NCBI GenBank assembly: GCA_029863035.1
Contig: JAOTWH010000087.1
Coordinates: forward strand, 1 to 8,453
Reading direction: 5' to 3'
Length of the DNA stretch: 8,453 nt
DNA from: Acidimicrobiia bacterium
GTDB taxonomy: Bacteria; Actinomycetota; Acidimicrobiia; UBA5794; JAOTWH01
Shown: positions 1-5,546 of the stretch, piece after piece
How the letters are laid out: every line of letters starts with the position of its first letter
How positions within the stretch are numbered: the stretch's first letter is position 1
Position numbers and translations under genes: made by a program
Notes under the pieces: generated by a model
Told to the model about the DNA's origin: nothing
What the model saw: only the letters and a program-made list of their open reading frames with translations
Databases searched by the model: none

Positions 1-663
1 GAGCTCGGTGCTGGCGCACAGCACCGACCCCACCGGCGCCCCCAAGCCCTTGGAGAAACAGAACGAGACAGCATCGGCCGGCTCCGCGTGGACCGCACCG
101 TCCACACCACTCGCAGCCACCGCGTTCCACAACCTGGCACCGTCGACATAGACAGCGACGCCATTCTCTCTGGCGACACGCGCCGCCTGGGCAACGCTCT
201 GCGGGGGAAGCACCGTGCCGCCGGAGAAGTAGTGGGTGTTCTCAAATGCCACCAACCCAAGGGGTGGGAGGAACGTCCCCGCCTCAACCAGCGCCGATTC
301 GACGTCCGAGCTCGTTATCAGGCCGAATCTGTCTCCGGATGGGCGAAACCCGACGCCGCTGAGCGCCGCACCGGCTCCCGTTTCGGCATTGCGAATGTGG
401 GCTCGGCCGCTACACAGGACGTCGTCACCTCGATCGGTTAGCGCCCAAAGGGCCAGCTGATTCGCCATCGTGCCGGAGGGAACGAACAGAGCCGAAGCTT
501 TGCCAACGGCGGCCGCCGACTCTTCCTCCAGGCGGTTGACGGTTGGATCCTCGCCGTATGCGTCGTCCCCCACCACAGCTTCGGCCATCGCGGCTCGCAT
601 CTGCGCCGTTGGCTGGGTCACCGTGTCCGACCTGAAGTCGGCCGTTCCGTCGGGAAACGCCAT
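1..663 (-). CDS. ltaE: Low-specificity L-threonine aldolase (3' end cut by window edge)
   Basis: PLP enzyme cleaving L-threonine or L-allo-threonine to glycine and acetaldehyde in the cytoplasm. I translated 221 codons from the ATG at 661-663 to the window edge; about a third of the usual ~340 residues is missing. The family pattern is clear: RSDTVT (residues 11-16), GDDAYGEDPTVN (32-43), AHIRNAETGAG near residue 88, ENTH (141-144), DGAR (174-177), and SKGLGAPVGS, whose Lys205 is the expected Schiff-base lysine. The start lies only 2 bases after the aminotransferase stop, so it is the last visible gene of the left-hand operon and is probably translated by coupling. Whether it favours L-threonine or L-allo-threonine cannot be read from the sequence. 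Other beta-eliminating PLP lyases of the same fold, such as tryptophanase or tyrosine phenol-lyase, do not fit these motifs. Confidence 0.95.
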   Translation of the reverse strand, partial: MAFPDGTADFRSDTVTQPTAQMRAAMAEAVVGDDAYGEDPTVNRLEEESAAAVGKASALFVPSGTMANQLALWALTDRGDDVLCSGRAHIRNAETGAGAALSGVGFRPSGDRFGLITSSDVESALVEAGTFLPPLGLVAFENTHYFSGGTVLPPQSVAQAARVARENGVAVYVDGARLWNAVAASGVDGAVHAEPADAVSFCFSKGLGAPVGSVLCASTEL

Positions 664-665
664 CG

Positions 666-1838
666 CTATAGCAGGTCGAGCGCGGAGCGGATCCCACGAA
701 CCGCCTGGGCGATCCGGTTCTCGTTCTCGACCAGGGCGAATCGAACGAATCGGTCCCCCGATGGGCCGAATCCGATTCCCGGACTGACCGCCACCTTGGC
801 GTCGCGCATCAGCGTGATGGCGAACTCCAGCGATCCCATCTCGGCATAGGGACCAGGGATTTCCGCCCATGTGAACATGGTCCCTTGCGGAGGCGCCATC
901 TTCCAGCCTGCTCGATTGAGCCCCTCCACCAGCACGTCGCGCCTCTTGCGGTAGACGGCCGAGACATGATCTGGATAGTCGTCGCACTCATTGAGAGCGA
1001 TGATCGAGGCGATCTGTATGGGCTGGAACGTCCCGTAGTCGAGGTATGACTTGAGCTTGGCGAGGGCCGCGATCATCTCGGCGTTACCGACCACGAAGCC
1101 GACCCTCCAACCCGCCATTGAGTGACCTTTGGAAAGCGTGTACAGCTCAACGCCAACATCAGACGCTCCCGGCACCTGGAGCAAAGAGGGCGGGCGATAG
1201 TCGTCGAACACGATGTCGGCGTAGGCCAGGTCATGAACCAACATCACTTCGTGTTCCTTGGCGAAAGCCACCAGCCTCTCGAAGAACTCGATCTCTACGC
1301 ACGCTGTCGTCGGGTTGTGCGGGAACGACGTCAGGATGACCCGCGGCCTTGGCCACGACTCGGCGAACGCTTCTTCCATGCGTCCGAAGAAGTCGCCATC
1401 GAGCGAGAGGGGAACTCGCATGACTTCTGCTCCGGCCAGTGCCGGAGCGTAGATGTGAATCGGATAAGACGGCTCAGGTACCAACGCAACATCGCCCGGC
1501 TGAACCAGCGTCCACATGAGGTGAGCCAACCCCTCCTTGGCCCCGATGGTGTTGATCACCTGGGTATCGGGGTCAAGTTCAACACCGAACCGCCGCTGGT
1601 AGCGGTCGGCCACTGCCTTGCGAAGATTGGGAATGCCGCGTGATGCCGAATAGGCGTGATTCCCCGGTCGCCGGGCGGCCTCCACCAGCTTCTCGATCAC
1701 CTTGGGCGGAGGCGAGATGTCGGGGTTGCCGAACCCAAGGTCGACCACGTCTTCGCCGCTGCGACGCGCCTCGGCCTTTAGGTCGTTGACCGTGGCGAAA
1801 ACATAGGGCGGAAGATTGTCGATGCGGCGAAAGTCGAT
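666..1838 (-). CDS. AlaC-like class I/II PLP aminotransferase, apparent ATC start
   Basis: Fold-type I aminotransferase, closest by eye to the glutamate–pyruvate transaminase AlaC and the related LL-diaminopimelate aminotransferases. It probably interconverts alanine and pyruvate with glutamate/2-oxoglutarate. Counted from the ATC at 1838 it has 390 residues: [12 protein letters not shown] (3-14), DLGFGNPD (33-40), [11 protein letters not shown] (99-109), [12 protein letters not shown] (171-182), [13 protein letters not shown] (202-214), [14 protein letters not shown] with PLP Lys237, and SPGIGFG near the C-terminus. The first canonical start in frame is GTG at 1746-1748, but using it would delete the conserved LPPYVF segment. 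An in-frame TAA at 1860-1862 bars any longer product, and no ATG, GTG, TTG or CTG lies between it and the ATC. A perfect AGGAGG sits 6 bases before the ATC. The gene is 35 bases after the DUF1232 gene and 2 bases before threonine aldolase. Function is firm as an aminotransferase, moderate as to substrate. Confidence 0.93.
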   Translation of the reverse strand: MDFRRIDNLPPYVFATVNDLKAEARRSGEDVVDLGFGNPDISPPPKVIEKLVEAARRPGNHAYSASRGIPNLRKAVADRYQRRFGVELDPDTQVINTIGAKEGLAHLMWTLVQPGDVALVPEPSYPIHIYAPALAGAEVMRVPLSLDGDFFGRMEEAFAESWPRPRVILTSFPHNPTTACVEIEFFERLVAFAKEHEVMLVHDLAYADIVFDDYRPPSLLQVPGASDVGVELYTLSKGHSMAGWRVGFVVGNAEMIAALAKLKSYLDYGTFQPIQIASIIALNECDDYPDHVSAVYRKRRDVLVEGLNRAGWKMAPPQGTMFTWAEIPGPYAEMGSLEFAITLMRDAKVAVSPGIGFGPSGDRFVRFALVENENRIAQAVRGIRSALDLL

Positions 1839-1844
1839 GGCTTG

Positions 1845-1850
1845 CCTCCT
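1845..1850 (-). promoter_or_regulatory. Perfect Shine-Dalgarno AGGAGG deciding the aminotransferase start
   Basis: AGGAGG on the minus strand, followed by CAAGCC (6 bases) and then ATC GAC TTT CGC CGC. It is the best ribosome binding site in the left half of the window. It points at the ATC codon 1836-1838, not at the GTG 90 bases further in. It supports initiation at ATC, or at an ATG that has mutated or been misread. Confidence 0.75.
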
Positions 1851-1873
1851 GGAGCGGCGAGCTTAGCTGAGCT

Positions 1874-2275
1874 TCAACCGTTCGGACCTGATGCGCCATC
1901 CTCGGGTGAGAGCCTGTTGAAGACTCCGTGCAGCGCTCGGGGCGCCAAGCCTGCTCCCCAGTCGATGACGTTCGTGACCAGCTCCAGGACGTCCTCTGGC
2001 CCGTCCCAGTGCTGGCGCACCACGTCTTCGCTGGCGCCCTCGATGAGGTGCTTCAAGCCAAGCGCCACCACGATGAGGTCGTCCACTTGGCCGAGTACGG
2101 GAATGAAGTCAGGAATGAGATCGATGGGAGCAAAGACGTACGCGCCGGCCGCTCCCGCCACGATCTTGCGCCGCAAAGGAACCGCCGGATCGGCCATCAA
2201 CCTCGCCAACAGCTTGACGAGGTTGGGCAGCGCTAAAACAGCATCCTTCACCTGCTCAGGGATCCGATCTGTCAT
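1874..2275 (-). CDS. DUF1232 (YkvA-type) small membrane protein
   Basis: A 133-residue protein of the DUF1232 family. The diagnostic core is at about residues 40-74, where a hydrophobic helix runs into YVFAPIDLIPDFIPVLGQVDDL. The IDLIPDFIPVLG(x)xDDL signature is the hallmark of the family, and the following LIVVALGL completes it. Upstream are a basic/amphipathic stretch (residues 8-37) and downstream a soluble tail rich in Asp, Glu and Trp. The biochemical role of DUF1232 is unknown; members are thought to be membrane-associated. The ATG overlaps the stop of the acidic-protein gene by 4 bases (ATGA), so translation is probably coupled. Its place behind an ArsA-type ATPase suggests a role at the membrane with that module, which is inference only. 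Confidence 0.9.
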   Translation of the reverse strand: MTDRIPEQVKDAVLALPNLVKLLARLMADPAVPLRRKIVAGAAGAYVFAPIDLIPDFIPVLGQVDDLIVVALGLKHLIEGASEDVVRQHWDGPEDVLELVTNVIDWGAGLAPRALHGVFNRLSPEDGASGPNG

Positions 2276-2481
2276 TCTTCCTCTATCGGCACCCGCTGCG
2301 GCCCGTCCTCATCGTCCTCATCGTCTTCATCGTCGAAGGCTTCGGTGATCTCCTCGACGAACACCGCTGCACCTCGCCACAATTCCTTAGCAGCTCGCGC
2401 CAGGTGAATTGAGGCCTTCTGCGCGGCTCTGGTCAGAGCCTGCGGGACATCGCGTTCATCATCGCTCAATGTCGAGTCCAA
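2272..2481 (-). CDS. Small acidic protein of unknown function
   Basis: An unrecognised 69-residue protein if the TTG at 2479-2481 is used, or 65 residues from the TTG at 2467-2469; neither start has a strong Shine-Dalgarno. Reality is supported by its exact fit between neighbours: it overlaps the end of the ArsA-type gene by 23 (or 11) bases and shares an ATGA with the DUF1232 gene. Residues 13-49 look like one amphipathic helix (Ala-rich, with KELWRGAAVFVEEITEAF). Residues 50-59 are all Asp/Glu (DDEDDEDDED), followed by a short tail ending IEEE. No signal peptide or cysteine is present. The acidic run is encoded by a 9-base tandem repeat. A role as a partner or regulator of the neighbouring ATPase is a guess from position. 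Confidence 0.72.
   Translation of the reverse strand: MDSTLSDDERDVPQALTRAAQKASIHLARAAKELWRGAAVFVEEITEAFDDEDDEDDEDGPQRVPIEEE
2305..2331. repeat. Three tandem copies of a 9-base unit in the acidic-protein gene
   Basis: On the plus strand the unit GTCCTCATC occurs at 2305-2313 and 2314-2322, and with one change (GTCTTCATC) at 2323-2331, followed by GTC. On the coding strand it encodes the Asp/Glu run. Because the unit is three codons long, slippage would change the length of the acidic tail without a frameshift. Confidence 0.85.
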
Positions 2482-3634
2482 ACGTCACTCTCAACTCTCC
2501 GTTGCCCAACTTGGCGCGCTGCACCTCGCGCCGCTTCAACGAGTCTGGTAACACCATCGACCGACGGTAGGGGCCAACGGTTATGTAGAGCTCGTCACCG
2601 TGGCGCAACACCTCGACCTCGCCAGACTCCACGAACGGCACCGACAACACCAGCACCACCTTGCCATCCTCCTCGGCCACCCGGAAAGGCTTGGCGTCCG
2701 ACAGCTGCTTGGTTGGATCGAGATCTCCGTAGAGCTCCTCGCCTACCAATCGGAGTTTGGGCACCCCCACCATCTCCTCGTCGAATAGCCGGAGCCGCAA
2801 CGTTGCGATGTCCGCGAAGCTGTCGTTGATGGTGCCGAGATGTTCGTCCTGGATCTCTTTCCACCGCTTGAAGTAAGGGTCGGAGATCGCTTCGGGCAGT
2901 ACCCGGTTGACAATGGCGGCGTCGACCGCGTAGCCGAACAGGCCCAGGTAGGTGTAGGTGCGCTTGGCTTCGCTTATCACCATGCGTTCTGGGTTCATGA
3001 CGAGTCGAGCAGTGGTGATGTCGGGGTCGGCGAACAGATGGCGCAGCCCGTCGAGTCGCTCATAGAAGCGCTGGGCCGCGTCGAACACCTCGTCCCGGGC
3101 GATCGGGGTGGAAACCATGCGGCTCAGAACCGGCCTTACTGCCTTGACCATCTTGCGGCCGGCCGGGAATAGCTTGTCCATGTACCAAGAGAGGATCTCG
3201 GGAAGGCTCAGCAGCCGCAGCGTCTCGGCCGTTGGGGCGCAGTCGACCACGATCACGTCGTAGGCCTCGCTGGCGGCACGCTCGCGTACCTCGGCCAGAG
3301 CGAAGAGTTCGTCCATGCCAGGAAACACGGAGAGCTCCTCTGCCTCTACCCCCTGCAGACCACTCCAGTCGAATAGCTCTATCAAGTAATCCCGCACCGC
3401 TCCCCACTGCATTTCGAGACGCCGTTGGGTATCGATCTGTTGGCCCCACAACCCAGGTGCCACCTCGGTGATGGCGTCGCCGAGGTCGATGTCGAATGCA
3501 TCGGCCAGGCTGTGGGCGGGATCGGTCGAGGTGATGAGGGTCCGATAACCGAGGTCAGCCGCCCGCAGCGCTGTTGCTGCCGCGACGGTCGTCTTCCCTA
3601 CTCCCCCTTTTCCCGTTATCAGCAAGATGCGCAT
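2459..3634 (-). CDS. ArsA/Get3-family P-loop ATPase with C-terminal Hsp20-like domain
   Basis: A 391-residue single-module member of the ArsA/Get3 (SIMIBI) ATPases, which act as nucleotide-switched dimers. Visible are the deviant Walker A GKGGVGKTT (residues 8-16, signature Lys9), switch I STDPAHSL (36-43), switch II DCAPTAETLR (131-140), NPERMVISEAKRTYTYL (214-230), and VNRVLPE (242-248). The all-beta region from about 314 to 388 fits the Hsp20/alpha-crystallin-like domain found at the C-terminus of many bacterial ArsA-like proteins. The only cysteine is C132, so the arsenite-site cysteines of true ArsA pumps and the CxxC of Get3 are absent; no arsB or arsR is nearby. The ATG overlaps the SRPBCC stop by one base (TAATG). 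The pair matches the M. tuberculosis Rv2185c–Rv2184c order as I recall it. The substrate is unknown; a membrane-protein or lipid-linked client is more likely than arsenite. Confidence 0.93.
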   Translation of the reverse strand: MRILLITGKGGVGKTTVAAATALRAADLGYRTLITSTDPAHSLADAFDIDLGDAITEVAPGLWGQQIDTQRRLEMQWGAVRDYLIELFDWSGLQGVEAEELSVFPGMDELFALAEVRERAASEAYDVIVVDCAPTAETLRLLSLPEILSWYMDKLFPAGRKMVKAVRPVLSRMVSTPIARDEVFDAAQRFYERLDGLRHLFADPDITTARLVMNPERMVISEAKRTYTYLGLFGYAVDAAIVNRVLPEAISDPYFKRWKEIQDEHLGTINDSFADIATLRLRLFDEEMVGVPKLRLVGEELYGDLDPTKQLSDAKPFRVAEEDGKVVLVLSVPFVESGEVEVLRHGDELYITVGPYRRSMVLPDSLKRREVQRAKLGNGELRVTFGLDIER

Positions 3635-4068
3635 TAGGCCCCCTCTTCTGCCCGCTTCCTCAGCTCGCGCAGTGCTGTGGAGACGATCTGACGCTCGGCC
3701 TGTCCTCGCAGGAATCCCGGCACCTTGAAGGCCGGCTCCACCGCCAAGGCATACATCACCTCGGTCCCTCCGTCGACGTCCTCGAACCGATACGAACCCT
3801 CCATCGCCTTGATGTCGTCGCCCGGCTCGGCGTGCCAGGTGATCGACCGCGGGGGCTCATAGGTGTAATTGAGAACGTAAGAGATCTCACGAATCAAGGC
3901 TGCGACGACGAAACGTGCCTGGGTCACACGGCCGGATTCGTCGGTCGCCAGCACTTCAACTTCCTTAACGGCGGTGGCCCACTCTGGATAGGCCTCCAGA
4001 TCGGAAGCCACCTCGAACAACCTCTCGGCAGACGCAGACGACTCAGCAGATTTGACGGTCCCTTCCAT
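3634..4068 (-). CDS. SRPBCC (START/Bet v1-like) family protein
   Basis: A 144-residue protein with the SRPBCC helix-grip pattern: an opening strand, a helix containing AERLFEVASDLEAYPEWATAVKEV (about 14-37), a series of beta strands (VTQARFVVAALIREISYVLNYTYEPPRSITWHAEPGD, about 48-84; GSYRFEDVDGGTEVMYALAVEP, about 91-112), and a long C-terminal helix ending RELRKRAEEGA. These folds bind hydrophobic ligands in a central cavity; the ligand here is not known. It resembles the 'polyketide cyclase/dehydrase'-annotated single-domain proteins next to ArsA-type ATPases in actinobacteria; the mycobacterial counterpart I recall, Rv2185c (TB16.3), has a similar length. It is first in the left-hand operon, and a TACGCT hexamer 7 bases before its ATG, with no Shine-Dalgarno, suggests a leaderless start. 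Confidence 0.9.
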   Translation of the reverse strand: MEGTVKSAESSASAERLFEVASDLEAYPEWATAVKEVEVLATDESGRVTQARFVVAALIREISYVLNYTYEPPRSITWHAEPGDDIKAMEGSYRFEDVDGGTEVMYALAVEPAFKVPGFLRGQAERQIVSTALRELRKRAEEGA

Positions 4069-4075
4069 GCTTTTC

Positions 4076-4081
4076 AGCGTA
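4076..4081 (-). promoter_or_regulatory. Putative leaderless -10 hexamer (TACGCT) of the SRPBCC operon
   Basis: TACGCT on the minus strand, then GAAAAGC (7 bases), then the ATG at 4066-4068. No Shine-Dalgarno is present. The hexamer fits the actinobacterial TANNNT -10 consensus, and its distance would put the transcript start at or next to the ATG. No convincing -35 is seen. It would make this gene the head of the operon. Confidence 0.5.
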
Positions 4082-4095
4082 GCGGCAGGACCGGA

Positions 4096-4851
4096 TCACT
4101 CATGCCGGACGGCCCTTCCCGTTGCCCGGAAGTACCCAACGTTGCGCGACAGCGTGTCGCCGATCATCCATTGAGCAGCCTGCGGCTGGTGAATATCCCC
4201 GAAGTAGTGGAAACGCGGCTGAGTCTGGCGCAGATGCTCGAGCAGAGGCACCGACCCTTTTGGTTGTCCGCTTATCACGTCCATCTGCAACGGGTCGATA
4301 GCAGGCGCAACGTGGGTACACAGGATGTCAACCGGGCCGATCTCAGACAATCGCTGGGCCATCACGTCGTCGCCCACCTCACCCGGCACGCCAAGAGGAG
4401 ATGACAAGCCGCCGCCGACCACACCAACGGCCAAGCCGTCCACCTCCACCACCTCGGCCTCGATGAAACGGCAATCCGGAGGGAGGTGGCTGCGGAGCTT
4501 GTCTGGGTGATCCACGTTGCCGTAAGTGACGAACGCGCCCGAGCCCGCCAGCACCGAGCACACATCGTCATAAGCAGCATCGATGAGGGCGTCGTAGCGG
4601 TCTCTGAGTTCAACCTCTCTCCCCTGCGAGAAGCTGCGCCACAGGGTTCTGGCCTCATCCGACAGCCCCGCCGTTCGAAGGGCCACCATCTCTGCGACGA
4701 ACTCGGATCCGCACACGTCGGTCACTATGCCCTCGTTGGTGCGATAGTCGATGAAGTTGATCAGATCACCGAGCACGAACAACGACTCGGTCTGAGCCAC
4801 CACTTGGGCCAAAGGGTCGGCGGCGCCATGAACGTCAGCAACGAGAAGCAC
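4096..4851 (-). CDS. Calcineurin-like metallophosphoesterase
   Basis: A 251-residue class III metallophosphoesterase with a dinuclear metal site. Visible ligand motifs are ADVHG (Asp6, His8), LGDLINFID (Asp29), YGNVDHP (Asn112), CTHVAP (His180) and FGDIHQP (His221). The last is normally GHxH; here the first histidine is replaced by Asp219. Residues 40-105 form a helical insert between motifs II and III. No signal peptide or membrane segment is seen, so it is cytoplasmic; the substrate (nucleotide, cyclic nucleotide, phosphoprotein or phosphodiester) cannot be told. The start is GTG at 4849-4851: an in-frame TGA 24 bases upstream leaves no other canonical start. It lies 21 bases after the zinc-ribbon gene and 27 bases before the SRPBCC gene, and has its own putative leaderless -10. 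Confidence 0.9.
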   Translation of the reverse strand: MLLVADVHGAADPLAQVVAQTESLFVLGDLINFIDYRTNEGIVTDVCGSEFVAEMVALRTAGLSDEARTLWRSFSQGREVELRDRYDALIDAAYDDVCSVLAGSGAFVTYGNVDHPDKLRSHLPPDCRFIEAEVVEVDGLAVGVVGGGLSSPLGVPGEVGDDVMAQRLSEIGPVDILCTHVAPAIDPLQMDVISGQPKGSVPLLEHLRQTQPRFHYFGDIHQPQAAQWMIGDTLSRNVGYFRATGRAVRHE

Positions 4852-4858
4852 GCTGCGA

Positions 4859-4864
4859 ACCGTA
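4859..4864 (-). promoter_or_regulatory. Putative leaderless -10 hexamer (TACGGT) of the metallophosphoesterase
   Basis: TACGGT on the minus strand, TCGCAGC (7 bases), then the GTG start. There is no Shine-Dalgarno in the 21-base gap. Same arrangement as at the SRPBCC, queG and tag genes. Confidence 0.42.
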
Positions 4865-4872
4865 CCCGAGTG

Positions 4873-5499
4873 TCAGCCGTTGGCTCGGGAGAACACCTGG
4901 GCCACGGTCACGAGGATGATCAACACGACCATCGCCCCAGCAACCGAGAGCACTCTGGGTTGAACCAGCATCTTCTCGCCACGGCTCACTCGGTAGGCGT
5001 CGATAGCGCTGGTCGCCCAGACCGCCAGCGCAACCAGCACCATTAGGAGGCCTGCCAGCACCGCGCCTGCCACGGTCATCGCCAAACCCGTGAGCAGGCT
5101 GACCACTGCCAGGAACCCGACCACGACACCTGTCGCCGACCGGTTCACTGAGGCGTATCCCAACCCGGGCACCATGATCCCGCGCCGCAGCACGGCGTCA
5201 GCTTGTACCACTGTCGCCGTTTGTGGGGCCACAGAATCGAAAATGCTCACCCCGCAGTTCTCACATACAGACTCCTCGACTGGGTTCGCCGAGTCACAGA
5301 GACGGCACACCCACGACTTGGGTGGGTGATGCTCCGCTGGAGCATCACCTACAAAGTCGCTTGGTGCGCCGCTGGCAGTGACGCTCGCCAGCTGGTCGAC
5401 GTGGTCCTCGGCCGACTCGAATGGCTCGTAACACTGACTACACCACTGTGTGTCGGGTGCGTTCTTTGCTTGGCACTGCGGGCATACCAGGGAGTCCAT
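4873..5499 (-). CDS. Double zinc-ribbon membrane protein
   Basis: A 208-residue protein from the ATG at 5497-5499. Two treble-clef-like zinc ribbons precede a membrane domain: C6-x2-C9-x10-C20-x2-C23 and C65-x2-C68-x10-C79-x2-C82, joined by an acidic linker. From residue ~108 it reads VPGLGYASVNRSATGVVVGF, followed by two close hydrophobic helices (about 123-141 and 144-161), then SAIDAYRVSRGEK, a last helix (about 183-204), and a short tail. The PGLG...G and IDAYxxSRG pattern resembles small polytopic proteins of the TM2/DUF5683 type. The function is unknown. The reading frame stays open up to an ATG at 5670, but that would overlap queG by 124 bases and add a segment unlike a zinc-ribbon protein, so I prefer the inner ATG. 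It lies 47 bases after queG and is probably cotranscribed with it. Confidence 0.8.
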   Translation of the reverse strand: MDSLVCPQCQAKNAPDTQWCSQCYEPFESAEDHVDQLASVTASGAPSDFVGDAPAEHHPPKSWVCRLCDSANPVEESVCENCGVSIFDSVAPQTATVVQADAVLRRGIMVPGLGYASVNRSATGVVVGFLAVVSLLTGLAMTVAGAVLAGLLMVLVALAVWATSAIDAYRVSRGEKMLVQPRVLSVAGAMVVLIILVTVAQVFSRANG

Positions 5500-5546
5500 G
5501 TCGTTTCTATCGGCTCCGTTGACGGGTGACTTAACGAAGGCGGAAA

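Noticed and set aside
1122..1643. A 173-codon open frame on the plus strand
   Set aside because: Antisense shadow of the aminotransferase; no ribosome binding site and no domain.
2459..3634. Arsenic resistance operon
   Set aside because: The ATPase lacks the arsenite-binding cysteines and no arsB, arsR, arsD or arsC gene is present.
3574..4404. A 276-codon open frame on the plus strand
   Set aside because: It lies opposite the ArsA-type, SRPBCC and metallophosphoesterase genes, crosses three real gene boundaries, and has Arg/His/Pro-rich composition with no recognisable domain.
4852..4875. Possible stop-codon readthrough fusing the zinc-ribbon protein and the metallophosphoesterase, because the zinc-ribbon TGA is in frame with the next gene
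   Set aside because: The 24-base linker has a plausible -10 element and a GTG start; one frame in three would match by chance and nothing suggests recoding.
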